Below are positions 26,486-34,887 of a stretch of DNA of 64,000 bases, piece after piece (position 1 is the stretch's first letter; every line of letters starts with the position of its first letter). The notes beneath the pieces are model-generated. The model was given only the letters and a program-made list of their open reading frames with translations. It was not told where the DNA came from and made no database searches. Source of the DNA: Sphingobium chlorophenolicum (GTDB lineage Bacteria; Pseudomonadota; Alphaproteobacteria; Sphingomonadales; Sphingomonadaceae); contig NZ_JFHR01000002.1 in the NCBI RefSeq assembly GCF_000722875.1, forward strand, positions 62,001-126,000. Direction: 5' to 3'. Both the position numbers and the translations under genes were made by a program.

Positions 26486-26989
26486 ATGCTGTCCCCCGAA
26501 ACGCCTATTCTTGTCCTCACCACCGGCGGGACGATCGATAAAATCTATTTCGATGCGCTATCGGACTATCAGGTCGGGGAGACGGTGATGGCGAAACTGC
26601 TCGACATCGCCCGCGTCAAGCGGCCCTTCCGCATTGAGGAAGTGACGCGCAAGGATAGCCTGGAACTGGATGACGCCGACCGCGCCCTGATCCGCGACCG
26701 CGTCTCGGCCGCGCCGGAAAGCCATATCATCATCACCCATGGCACCGATACGATGACGGAAACGGCGAAGCTGCTTTCCGCCATTCCGGGCAAAACGGTG
26801 GTGCTGGTCGGCGCGCTGGCCCCGGCGCGTTTTGGGGAGAGCGACGCCAGCTTCAATCTGGGCATGGCCTTCGCGACCGTGCAGGTCGCTGAACCGGGCG
26901 TCTACATCACGATGAGCGGGTCAGTATTCCGCGCGGACAGGGTGGTGAAGGATCGCGCCAAGGGCGCCTTCGTCCTGGTCGGGGATTGA
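26486..26989 (+). CDS. Single-domain asparaginase-like protein
   Basis: 167 residues. It has both N-terminal asparaginase signatures: TGGTIDK (residues 12-18, the nucleophilic Thr) and HGTDTM (~84-89, Thr-Asp). A later VKD lysine (~152) lies at the place of the third catalytic Lys. The C-terminal domain (about 120 residues) found in normal ~330-residue asparaginases is missing: the frame closes cleanly after FVLVGD, with a repeat element beyond. In full-length enzymes the second domain supplies residues to the neighbour's active site, so activity here is uncertain. Similar short forms are annotated in other proteobacteria, so it may be a stable subfamily rather than a truncation. Confidence 0.82.
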   Translation: MLSPETPILVLTTGGTIDKIYFDALSDYQVGETVMAKLLDIARVKRPFRIEEVTRKDSLELDDADRALIRDRVSAAPESHIIITHGTDTMTETAKLLSAIPGKTVVLVGALAPARFGESDASFNLGMAFATVQVAEPGVYITMSGSVFRADRVVKDRAKGAFVLVGD

Positions 26990-27028
26990 GTTCGCTTTCA
27001 AGCGGTTTGGCCATCAGGTGACATGAAA

Positions 27029-27195
27029 TCCTCCCTACGCGAAGCGTGGGGAGGGGGACCGCTCGCGAAGCGAGTGGTGGAGGGGAAATTCGGAGGTCGT
27101 GCCCCCTTCCCCTCCACCACGCTTCGGCCGTCGAAGAGAGTCACGTGCCTCTCTTCGACCCTCCCCATCTCTCGATGGGGAGGAATAGGAGAGGT
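27029..27195. repeat. Composite multi-hairpin repeat, copy 1
   Basis: About 165 bp, over 90% identical by eye to 59490-59655. It contains five nested stem-loops in order: CTCCCTACGC-GAA-GCGTGGGGAG; CTCGC-GAA-GCGAG; a long-range stem GTGGTGGAGGGGAA / TTCCCCTCCACCAC; TCGAAGAGAG / CTCTCTTCGA; and CCTCCCCAT / ATGGGGAGG. It occupies the gap between the convergent asparaginase and DUF2147 genes. No protein frame crosses it sensibly. Confidence 0.9.
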
Positions 27196-27220
27196 CAGCT
27201 CTCACACCAACCGCACTAAC

Positions 27221-27652
27221 TTACCGTACCGGCGTCCAAGTCTGCGTCTTGCAGAAGAACATGACGCAGCCCTGCACTTTCAACGTGCCGTCGCCATTGC
27301 GACTGACCTTGCTATTATAGGTCTTGCCGCTTTCCGGGTCGTAGATCGACCCTTTCCAAAGGTCGCCTGCATCCTCGAACCCGGTGAGCAGGGCCAATCC
27401 CGTCAGCGGTTTTGCGCGCTGGGTCGGGTCCGGATTCTTGATGTCGGTCTGCGGCCTGCCGGGGGTGGGTTTCAGGATTTTCTCTATCCGTCCGCACAGC
27501 GTCTTTCCGCAAGGAGCGATCTGGACGATGGCCTTGCCCTCCACCGTGGCCCAGCGGCCGGCGATGGACTGCGCGGCTTGCGCGGGCAGGGCAGCGGACA
27601 GGGGCAGGATGAACAGCGCGGCGCGGGTGGCGATGCGGGGGATGGCGACCAT
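27221..27652 (-). CDS. DUF2147 periplasmic protein
   Basis: 143 residues with a Sec signal peptide (LFILPLSAALPAQA). The mature part matches the DUF2147 family: GRWATVEGKAIVQIAPCGKTLCGRI at the start and DPESGKTYNSKVSRNG, VQGCVMFFCKTQTW at the end, giving a small beta-sandwich with two Cys pairs. The function is unknown; relatives are often next to envelope or stress genes. I placed the start at the ATG preceded by GGAGAGG, not at the longer upstream frame, because the signal peptide then begins near the N-terminus. Confidence 0.85.
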   Translation of the reverse strand: MVAIPRIATRAALFILPLSAALPAQAAQSIAGRWATVEGKAIVQIAPCGKTLCGRIEKILKPTPGRPQTDIKNPDPTQRAKPLTGLALLTGFEDAGDLWKGSIYDPESGKTYNSKVSRNGDGTLKVQGCVMFFCKTQTWTPVR

Positions 27653-27741
27653 GGACCTCTCCAAATTGCGTCTCGCGACAGGAGATAAGGCAGGACCGGG
27701 CGCTTCGCCAAGGCGGAAAATCAACGGCTTTCCAGGGATTT

Positions 27742-27770
27742 CGAAGGGACGCTACGGCAGCGTCCCTTCG
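27742..27770. other. Stem-loop downstream of tadC
   Basis: A perfect 12-bp stem CGAAGGGACGCT / AGCGTCCCTTCG with a 5-base loop lies 15 bases past the tadC stop codon. No T-tract follows on the minus strand, so it is more likely an RNA-stabilising or Rho-related hairpin than a classic terminator. Confidence 0.6.
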
Positions 27771-27784
27771 CCCCTCTCAACTTT

Positions 27785-28777
27785 TTAGAAGGCCTTGCTG
27801 ATCGAGCAGGCCGCCGGACCCAGAATGACGACGAACAGCGTTGGCAGGATGAAGAGAATCAGCGGCACGGTCATGATCGCGGGCAGCCGAGCGGCCTTTT
27901 CCTCGGCGCGCATCATGCGTTCATGGCGGAACTCGGCGGACAGCACCCGCAGCGCCGACGCCAGCGGCGTGCCGTATTTTTCCGTCTGGATCATGGTCGT
28001 CACCACGCCCTTGACCGCGTCCAGCTTGACGCGGGTGGCCAGATTCTCGAACGCCATGCGCCGTTCGGTCAGGAAGCTGAGTTCGATGGCCGTCAGGTGG
28101 AATTCGTCGCCCAGTTCCGGATAGGCCTTGCCCAGTTCGCGGGCCACGCGGCTGAAGGCGGCGTCCACGGTCAGGCCCGCTTCGGCGCAGATCACCAGCA
28201 GGTCGAGCGCGTCGGGCAGCCCCTTGCGGATTGCGGCGGAACGCTTCTGGACCTTGTTGTCGATGAAGAGGTCGGGCGCCTTGTAGGACAGCAGCAGCGC
28301 CGCGGCAAAGGCCATGAAGCGCTTTGCCCCGCCCCATTCGGGGAAGATGCCCACCGCATAGAGCAGCAAAGCCGCCATGCCGCCGATCACGATCGGCAGG
28401 ATCATGCGGCCGAAGATCACAGCGACCGCCCAGTCCTTCGACCGGATGCCCGCTTGCGCCAGCTTGATCTGCGCTTCCTTGAGCTGGTCGTCCTGCAAAA
28501 CCTTCAGGCTGGACAGCATCGACCGCATCTGGTCGGTCGCCTGGTTCTTCTTCACCAGCTTGGCGCGGCGGCGGGCGGTGGAGGCGGTGATGCCCGCCTT
28601 CAACTGCTCGCGCCGTTCGTTCAGCGCCTTGACGCGCTTCGCCATCGGATCGCGCACGGTCATCACCGCATAGAGCGCGAACAGCGTCGCGAGCGTCGCA
28701 AGGGCGGCGAGCAGCGTGCCGAAATCCGTGGCGGTCAGACCGAACAGGGTGCCGGCGGGGACGGGAGCGGTTTCCAT
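27785..28777 (-). CDS. tadC: Tad pilus inner-membrane protein TadC (T2SS F family)
   Basis: 330 residues. Hydrophobic segments lie at the N-terminus (LLAALATLATLFALYAVM), in the middle (ILPIVIGGMAALLLYAVGI and FMAFAAALLLS) and at the C-terminus (TVPLILFILPTLFVVIL). The GspF-type helical domain lies between (LPDALDLLVICAEAGLTVDAAFSRVA...). TadB and TadC form the membrane platform of the Flp/Tad pilus machine. It is the last gene of the cpa operon, 13 bases after tadB. Confidence 0.92.
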   Translation of the reverse strand: METAPVPAGTLFGLTATDFGTLLAALATLATLFALYAVMTVRDPMAKRVKALNERREQLKAGITASTARRRAKLVKKNQATDQMRSMLSSLKVLQDDQLKEAQIKLAQAGIRSKDWAVAVIFGRMILPIVIGGMAALLLYAVGIFPEWGGAKRFMAFAAALLLSYKAPDLFIDNKVQKRSAAIRKGLPDALDLLVICAEAGLTVDAAFSRVARELGKAYPELGDEFHLTAIELSFLTERRMAFENLATRVKLDAVKGVVTTMIQTEKYGTPLASALRVLSAEFRHERMMRAEEKAARLPAIMTVPLILFILPTLFVVILGPAACSISKAF

Positions 28778-28790
28778 CTTGTCGGCTTCC

Positions 28791-29789
28791 TCAGATTTCG
28801 AAGTTGATCATCTGCGCCATGATGAAGGCGCCGATGCTCATCCAGATCATGCCGCCGATGCCGACGACCTGCATTGTCGAAAGGCCGAACAGTCCGACTG
28901 GATCGGGCGTGAAGAAGGGCGACATATAATCATAGTTGATGTAGCAAATCAGGCCGAAGACGGTGAACGGCAGCACGCCGATGATATAGGCCGACGCCTT
29001 CGATTCCGAGGACATGGCCCGGATCTTGAGCTTCATCTGAGAACGTTGGCGCAGCACGGTGGCCAGATTCGACAGCGTCTCCGCCAGGTTGCCGCCAGTT
29101 TCCCGCTGGATCGCCAAGCTGATCACGAAGAACTGGAATTCCGCCGTGCCCAGCCGGTCGGCGGTCTCCTGCAACGCCTGGTCCATGGTCTTGCCGATCT
29201 TGATGCGTTCGGTGATCAGCTTGAATTCCTCGCCCACCGGGCCGGGAACTTCGCTCGATACAACGCCTAGCGTTTCCGCGATGGGAAGGCCGGAGCGCAG
29301 GCCGCGGGTCAGCAGTTCCAGCGCATCGGGGAATTTGGCGGTGAACTGCTGCACGCGCTTGTTGATCAGGCGGCTGACCCACATGTGCGGCAGGCCAAGC
29401 CCGGCGGCCAGGCCCAGCATCACTGCGAACAGCGGCGCGAAGCCGCGCAGCATCAGCAGGGCGCACAGCACCAGGAATATGACGGCGCAGGAGGTCATAT
29501 ATTGGCTGACCGTCCATTTCTTGCCGGTCATGCGGATGCGCTTGGCCAGATTTTCCGGATTGGGCACCAGCGACACCAGCATGGTCGATTCCGTGCCGGT
29601 GGGGCGGTTGGAAATCGCCTTGCGCATGCGCGCTTCCAGGATCGCGTCGGCGGAATCGCTGTGCCGTCCCCGGATCAGCTCCATGCGGCGCTTGCGCGCC
29701 TTGTCGGGCGAGGGACCGGCAAAGGCCATGGCGATCAGGCCCAGCATCGTCGTGAGCAGCACCGCCATCAGGATCAAATTGCCGTTCAT
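28791..29789 (-). CDS. tadB: Tad pilus inner-membrane protein TadB (T2SS F family)
   Basis: 332 residues. An N-terminal TM helix, a pair in the middle (SQYMTSCAVIFLVLCALLML; FAVMLGLAAGLGLP) and a C-terminal pair surround a GspF-like domain with the usual LTRGLRSGLPIAETLGVVSSE and IQRETGGNLAETLSNLA motifs. It partners TadC. Only 71 bases separate it from cpaE, where the cpaF/tadA ATPase gene would normally sit. Confidence 0.92.
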   Translation of the reverse strand: MNGNLILMAVLLTTMLGLIAMAFAGPSPDKARKRRMELIRGRHSDSADAILEARMRKAISNRPTGTESTMLVSLVPNPENLAKRIRMTGKKWTVSQYMTSCAVIFLVLCALLMLRGFAPLFAVMLGLAAGLGLPHMWVSRLINKRVQQFTAKFPDALELLTRGLRSGLPIAETLGVVSSEVPGPVGEEFKLITERIKIGKTMDQALQETADRLGTAEFQFFVISLAIQRETGGNLAETLSNLATVLRQRSQMKLKIRAMSSESKASAYIIGVLPFTVFGLICYINYDYMSPFFTPDPVGLFGLSTMQVVGIGGMIWMSIGAFIMAQMINFEI

Positions 29790-29860
29790 ATGCCTGCCCG
29801 TTCCAAATCCGCTTCCGTCATGGGAGCCGCGCCACTTTACATCGGCGCGACCCGTACCGA

Positions 29861-31147
29861 TCAGGCCGAAGCCTTGTCCTTGCGGCGCGAGGGGATCATG
29901 CTCTTGAGATCGGTGATCTTGCCGAGCAGGGAATCGCCTTTTCTGGCCGAGGGCGCGCCGCTTTGCGCATCCTCGCCTTCCTCCGCCGCGCCCAGCACGC
30001 TGTCGAGCAGCATGGCGCAGGCCGCGCCGACCTTGCTGCCCTTGGCCGCTTCAGCCAGCGTCTTGCCCAGCTTCGCCGCCTGCGCCGCGATCTTGAGGTC
30101 GAAGGGGATAAGGATGTCGACCTTGCGCTCTATCGACTGTTCGAAATCCTTGCGGCTGATTTCCGGCGATCCCGGATGGACGCGGTTGGCGACCACCAGC
30201 ACGCGGGATTGCGGCGCGTTGGTCTTCAGCCAGGACAGGATGCGGATCGAATCCCGCGCCGCTGCCAGCGTCAGTTCGGTGACGACCACCGCGACATTCA
30301 CGTCGCTCATCAGATGCGGATGCTGGATCAGCATGCCGCGCGGCAGGTCAATGACGCTGCATTCGAAGGCGGCGCGGAATTCCTCCAGCAACTGGTAGAA
30401 TGCGCCGCCGTCGGTCAGCATCGGCTGGCTGATCGGCGCCTCGGCCGACAGGATCGCCAGATTGTCGCTGGCGCGGACCATGGCGCGTTCGATGAACAGC
30501 CCGTCGATGCGGCTGGGATTTTCGATGGCGTCGGTCAGGCCCCGGCCCGGCTCCAGATCCATCGCCAGCGCGTTGGTGCCGAAATGGACGTCCAGGTCAA
30601 GTAGGGCGGTCGGCCGGTTTTTCTTGTCGCTCAGCAACCAGGCGAGCGAGGTGGCGATGCTGGATGCGCCCACGCCGCCGCGCGTGCCGATGATCGCGGC
30701 CGTCATATGCGGGCGTTCAGGACCGGCGTCGCGGGGGGCGAAGAATACCGCTTGCGCCTGCGCCAGCGCGTCGCGCAACTGGTCGGCGCCGAAGGGCTTC
30801 AGCAGATAATCTTGAATGCCGCTGGCCAGCAGGTCGCGATAGAGGCGCACGTCATTGACCTGGCCCGCCGCGATGACGACCGTGCCGGGTTCGCACACTT
30901 CGGCCAGGCTGTTGATGTCGCCCAGCGGATCGCCGCTTTCCGACATGTCGATGAACAATATCTGGGGCGAGGCGGTGATCGACAGGCTCTGCACTGCGTT
31001 GCGCATGCCGCCCTTGCTGACCTTTTCGGGCGCCCAGCCCATTTCGGCGGCGACCACGCGCAACAGGTCGAAGCTGTGGTCGTCGCAGACGAAGGCATGG
31101 AAGGGATCACGCTGGCCGGATGCGCCGGGCTTCCAGGGTGCGTTCAT
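29861..31147 (-). CDS. cpaE: Pilus localisation/assembly ATPase CpaE (TadZ)
   Basis: 428 residues: an N-terminal receiver-like pseudo-domain (~15-130, FLLKPFGADQLRDAL style end) and a ParA/MinD-type ATPase domain with a deviant Walker A (GTRGGVGASSIATSLAWLL, ~150). The DLDVHFG and DLPRGMLIQHP motifs are those of CpaE/TadZ. It directs the Tad apparatus to a cell pole. The ATG lies one base past the cpaD stop, with GGGAGG inside the end of cpaD. It cannot replace CpaF, which belongs to the VirB11-type ATPases. Confidence 0.92.
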   Translation of the reverse strand: MNAPWKPGASGQRDPFHAFVCDDHSFDLLRVVAAEMGWAPEKVSKGGMRNAVQSLSITASPQILFIDMSESGDPLGDINSLAEVCEPGTVVIAAGQVNDVRLYRDLLASGIQDYLLKPFGADQLRDALAQAQAVFFAPRDAGPERPHMTAAIIGTRGGVGASSIATSLAWLLSDKKNRPTALLDLDVHFGTNALAMDLEPGRGLTDAIENPSRIDGLFIERAMVRASDNLAILSAEAPISQPMLTDGGAFYQLLEEFRAAFECSVIDLPRGMLIQHPHLMSDVNVAVVVTELTLAAARDSIRILSWLKTNAPQSRVLVVANRVHPGSPEISRKDFEQSIERKVDILIPFDLKIAAQAAKLGKTLAEAAKGSKVGAACAMLLDSVLGAAEEGEDAQSGAPSARKGDSLLGKITDLKSMIPSRRKDKASA

Positions 31148-31148
31148 G

Positions 31149-31805
31149 TCAATTGCCTCCCGACAGGGTCTTGAGGTCGCCGGAACCGGTCGGCGCCTTT
31201 TCGCGATAGGTGGAGATGGCGCGGTTCGACGTGGCGGTGCGCAGGTCGCTGTCGGTGGTCTGGCCGCGGACCAGATCCTCCGGATTGGCGATCATGGCGG
31301 CCAGGTTGCCGTTGACGCCGCAGCCGAAATTGGCGGATGCGCCCAATTGCTGGTCGGTTTCGGGCTTGTCTGACCAGTCGGGACAGCCCGGCACGCGCGC
31401 GGTGGCGCGGCGCACGATCAGGCGGACGGCGCCCTGCGGCGCGGACCCGGCGGCGGCCGAACTGTCTTCGCCCACCAGCATGCCATGGCGGGCGACGATA
31501 TCGGCTATGCCCTCCCGCAGGGCGGGGGCGTAATAGCTGGCGTCGGTGGCAAGGGCGACCTGGTCGCCATAGCCAAGGCCAATGGAGACGAACCAATCGT
31601 CCAGGCGACGGGCTTCCGACGGGGTCAGGCCGCCATCGGGACCGGCCTGCACGTCATAGGTGAAGGCGGTGTGGCTGACGACCGGCTGATGGATCGACTG
31701 CACGCCGCGATTGGCGCCCTGATCGGTCTGGCAGGCGGCGAGCGGCAGCACCATCAAGGCGAGAGCGCCGAAGCGGACGATATTTTTGCGAGACTGGAAA
31801 GTCAT
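31149..31805 (-). CDS. cpaD: Pilus assembly lipoprotein CpaD
   Basis: 218 residues. A lipoprotein signal with lipobox cysteine Cys25 (VLPLAAC). The mature part carries the CpaD-family sequence (LDDWFVSIGLGYGDQVAL, CPDWSDKPE, SANFGCGVNGNLAAMIANPEDLVRG). It is thought to assist the secretin in the outer membrane. It sits between cpaC (17 bases upstream) and cpaE. Confidence 0.92.
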   Translation of the reverse strand: MTFQSRKNIVRFGALALMVLPLAACQTDQGANRGVQSIHQPVVSHTAFTYDVQAGPDGGLTPSEARRLDDWFVSIGLGYGDQVALATDASYYAPALREGIADIVARHGMLVGEDSSAAAGSAPQGAVRLIVRRATARVPGCPDWSDKPETDQQLGASANFGCGVNGNLAAMIANPEDLVRGQTTDSDLRTATSNRAISTYREKAPTGSGDLKTLSGGN

Positions 31806-31822
31806 GTCTTTCGTCCTTCGGA

Positions 31823-33322
31823 TCAGAAGCTGAAGCCCGGCGCGGCGTCTTTCGAACGCTTGCCAGTGTCTCGGGCGGCGATGGGCGGCAGGGCGACCGA
31901 CGATTGCGGACCGGGCGCTGGCGCCGGACCGCCCGGCAGGCGGCTAGGCATCGGCGAGCGGGCGCCGCTGACGCCGTCCTGCATCTGCTGCAGAAACAGG
32001 CCCTGGCCCTCATTGGCGTTGCGGAAGCCGTCGGTCGGCAGGCGCACGTCGGACGCGTTCATCGGCTTCACCAGATAGGGGGTGACGACGATGACCAGTT
32101 CGGTCTCATGGCGCTGGAAACTGCGCGACTTGAACAGGCTGCCCAGGATCGGCAGGTTGCCGATGCCGGGCACTTTGTTGATATTGTTGGCGGTGTCGTT
32201 GTTGAGCAGGCCCGCGATCATGAAGGCCTGACCCGAACCCAGTTCCACGGTGGTTTCAGCCGTACGGCTCCTGAGCGCAGGCACGCTGGAGCTAACCGAG
32301 AAGTCCAGGCTGGACACGGTCGGACGAACACGCAGCGAGATGCGGCCATCGGCCAGCACGGTCGGCGTGAAGGCCAACTGCACGCCATATTGCTTGAACT
32401 CGATGCTGTTGCCCTGGGTGCCGTTGCTGACCGTATAGGGATATTCGCCGCCCGCGAGGAAGCTGGCGGTTTCACCCGACAGGGAGGTCAGGTTGGGCTG
32501 GGCAAGGGTGGTGGCGAGGCCGCTCGATTCCGCCAAATCCAGCACGGCGCCAAGGTCCAGGCCCAGCACGCGCGCGACACCGGCCAGGCTGTAGCCGCCA
32601 TCCGTGGTGAAGTTGAACGTTCCCCCACCGCCGCTGTTGAAGGTAATGGCGTCCCGCGTGCCGCCGCCGATGCCGCCAGCCCATTTGCCGCCGGTCAAAT
32701 CCTGCGACTTCCAGTTCATGCCGATCTTGTGGCCGACATCCTTGCTGACTTCGGCGATCTTGACCTGCAAATTGACCTGAAGCGGCGTCGCGGTGCGCAG
32801 GCGGCTCACCACCGTCACCTCCTTGCCGACGAAGGCCTGGGTCAGCCGTTCGGCTTCCGCCGCGTCTTCCGGCGCGGCGATGGTGCCGGTCAGCAGGACC
32901 ATGCCGTTCATCTTGTTGACCGCGATCTCCGCGTTCGGCATCGCCAGCTTCAGCATGTCGTCGATGCTGGTCAGATTGTTGCCGACGCGCACCGTGCCGG
33001 AAAACAGCACCTTGCCGTTGGTCGCCGTGGCGAAGACGGTGGTTTCGCCCGCCTTCTTCGCGATCAGGTAAAGCTGGTTCTGCGAACGGACATGGACATC
33101 GACCACGTCGGGATCGCCGATCACCACGTCCGACATCTTGGCGGGCAGGTTGATGACCTTGCTGCCGCCCACGGAGAGCAGGATCGCATTGTCCTGCATG
33201 GAGGCGGGCGCGGCGTTGAGCGCGGCGGTCGGCGCAGCGGCGGCGGCAACCGCCAGGCCGAGCGCGATGGCCGGGCTGATCAGCGGCCGGGCCGCGCCGG
33301 AGTGAATGTTGAACCCCTTCAT
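31823..33322 (-). CDS. cpaC: Tad secretin CpaC (RcpA)
   Basis: The outer-membrane channel of the Tad pilus, 499 residues. Signal peptide, an N-terminal pilus-assembly domain (SKVINLPAKMSDVVIGDPDVVDV), a BON/secretin N-domain (MNGMVLLTGTIAAPEDAAEAE), and a C-terminal secretin domain (~235-440) with FLAGGEYPY, QYGVQLAFTPTVL and VPGIGNLPILGSLFKSRSF. The tail after ~445 is Pro/Gly-rich. The gene lies one base after the cpaB stop. Confidence 0.94.
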   Translation of the reverse strand: MKGFNIHSGAARPLISPAIALGLAVAAAAAPTAALNAAPASMQDNAILLSVGGSKVINLPAKMSDVVIGDPDVVDVHVRSQNQLYLIAKKAGETTVFATATNGKVLFSGTVRVGNNLTSIDDMLKLAMPNAEIAVNKMNGMVLLTGTIAAPEDAAEAERLTQAFVGKEVTVVSRLRTATPLQVNLQVKIAEVSKDVGHKIGMNWKSQDLTGGKWAGGIGGGTRDAITFNSGGGGTFNFTTDGGYSLAGVARVLGLDLGAVLDLAESSGLATTLAQPNLTSLSGETASFLAGGEYPYTVSNGTQGNSIEFKQYGVQLAFTPTVLADGRISLRVRPTVSSLDFSVSSSVPALRSRTAETTVELGSGQAFMIAGLLNNDTANNINKVPGIGNLPILGSLFKSRSFQRHETELVIVVTPYLVKPMNASDVRLPTDGFRNANEGQGLFLQQMQDGVSGARSPMPSRLPGGPAPAPGPQSSVALPPIAARDTGKRSKDAAPGFSF

Positions 33323-33323
33323 C

Positions 33324-34361
33324 TTACTTCCCCCCGACCGGAACGACGGTCACGCTGGTTCCGCGAGCGACGCGGATCACTGGCCCCTGGCCGGCAATGG
33401 CTCCGCCAACCGGCACGCCCATGGTCAGACCCCCAGCGCCCATGCTCTGCAAAGGTTTGGCGGGGACGCTGCTGCGCTGATAGCGCGAGACGTCGGCGCC
33501 TGTGGAATAAGTGCCGCCCTTGTCGACCGGACGGGCCGCCAGGCTGGCCAGCAGCTTCTTTTCGGCATTGGGATTGTTGGCGGCGGACAGGTCGACATCG
33601 CTGCCCGCAATGGCCGCATCCAGTTCCGAACTATTGTCGGCCAGCGAACGCAGCGAAAGCGAGAGCGAGCCGATGGTCTGTGCCACCGCGATCTTCTCCG
33701 CGATCTTGGGCGTCACTTCAATGGTGACGTTGGAATAGGTTTGCACGACCGGCTTGCCGTCGTCGCCCAGCGCGTCCATGCGCTGGTCGGTGGCGAGCAC
33801 GCGCAGGTTGCGCAGGATGGTTTCCGATACCTTCAGAGGTTCACCGTCGCCGCCGCCGCTGACGCTCTGCGTCAGCATCAGGTCGACGCGGTCGCCCGGA
33901 AAGACAAAGCCCGCAACCGAATTCTGCGCCGATACCGGCACGGTCACGGCGCGCATGCCGGGCCCCAGGGCGGCGGCCAGGAAGCCGCGCTCGCCCGGCT
34001 TGATCACCGAACCCAGCGTCATCGGCTGACCGGCGGAAATGGCGGTGCGGATGACGCTACCCACCAGCTTCTGCGGATCGGACTGGCCCTTCAGATAATA
34101 GGCCTGCTCGACAAGCTCCTTGGGCCAGGGCTGAAAGCGAAAGCTTTCTGCGTCCAATATGGTGCCCACCGGCAACGCCTTGGTCGCGACCAGCACATGG
34201 GGCTGGTCCGCCTCGACCGGCATGGACGATGCGCTTGCCTGCGGCGCGCTCGACGAACTCAGCATGTTGCGTGCAAGCAAGGCTGTAGTGACCGCTATGA
34301 TCAGCGCCCCCACCAGCAGCACGATCTTCTTGGCATCCATGATGAAATTCGCCTCCCTCAA
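33324..34361 (-). CDS. cpaB: Pilus assembly protein CpaB (RcpC)
   Basis: 345 residues. One N-terminal TM anchor (KIVLLVGALIIAVTTALLA), a SAF domain (HVLVATKALPVGTILDAESF) and an RcpC/CpaB domain (VTVPVSAQNSVAGFVFPGDRVDLML; VLATDQRMDAL). It is a periplasmic component of the Tad machine that contacts the secretin. It starts 31 bases after cpaA. Confidence 0.93.
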   Translation of the reverse strand: MREANFIMDAKKIVLLVGALIIAVTTALLARNMLSSSSAPQASASSMPVEADQPHVLVATKALPVGTILDAESFRFQPWPKELVEQAYYLKGQSDPQKLVGSVIRTAISAGQPMTLGSVIKPGERGFLAAALGPGMRAVTVPVSAQNSVAGFVFPGDRVDLMLTQSVSGGGDGEPLKVSETILRNLRVLATDQRMDALGDDGKPVVQTYSNVTIEVTPKIAEKIAVAQTIGSLSLSLRSLADNSSELDAAIAGSDVDLSAANNPNAEKKLLASLAARPVDKGGTYSTGADVSRYQRSSVPAKPLQSMGAGGLTMGVPVGGAIAGQGPVIRVARGTSVTVVPVGGK

Positions 34362-34392
34362 TCAGACGAGTTGCGCCTGAGCCCCCGTTTAT

Positions 34393-34866
34393 TCACGCAA
34401 ATTGGTTAATATATCGTTCGCCAAGCAACCACAGCGCTGCGAACGAAATGGCGATGCCATAGGGGATTTGCGGCTGCCCCAGCCGCCGGGTCATGCGATG
34501 GTGCACGACGGTCACGATGGTGACGATGCCCCCCAGCACCGCCATCAGCATCAGCATCGACAAGGTCGCCTGCCACGGGAACCACAGCGCCAGCGCGCCG
34601 AGCAGCTTCACATCGCCGCCGCCCATGCATCCCAGGGCGAACAGCGCGGCAAAGACGATGAACACGATCAGCGCCACCAGCAACTGCACCGCCATGCCCG
34701 GCCAGAGCGGCAGGCCGCAGGCCAGCCACCAGAGCGGCGCCAGCGCGGCAACCGTCAGGTTCAGCCGGTTGGAGATGATGCGTGACCGCAGATCGGTGAC
34801 CGAAGCCACGATCAGCAGCAGTGCCAGGGCGCCGATCAGCGCCATTCTGAAAATATCCCCCATCAT
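34393..34866 (-). CDS. cpaA: Prepilin peptidase CpaA (A24 family)
   Basis: 157 residues, about five to six TM helices. Both catalytic aspartates of A24 peptidases are visible: DLRSRIISN (Asp25) and GGGDVKLLG (GxGD, about Asp85). It cleaves Flp-type prepilins at the inner membrane. A much longer upstream frame on this strand is antisense to the hydrolase gene and is not real. Start is ATG 34866 or 34863; a third choice, ATG 34845, has GGGGA at better spacing. First gene of the minus-strand tad operon; no flp pilin gene accompanies it. Confidence 0.9.
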   Translation of the reverse strand: MMGDIFRMALIGALALLLIVASVTDLRSRIISNRLNLTVAALAPLWWLACGLPLWPGMAVQLLVALIVFIVFAALFALGCMGGGDVKLLGALALWFPWQATLSMLMLMAVLGGIVTIVTVVHHRMTRRLGQPQIPYGIAISFAALWLLGERYINQFA

Positions 34867-34887
34867 GGGTTCGAAACTGTAGACCCG

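Noticed and set aside
29786-29821. An 11-codon micro-frame (MTEADLERAGI) whose stop overlaps the tadB start (ATGA), a possible remnant of the missing cpaF
   Set aside because: No ribosome site, and its sequence does not resemble any CpaF C-terminus I know; most likely chance in the 71-base gap.
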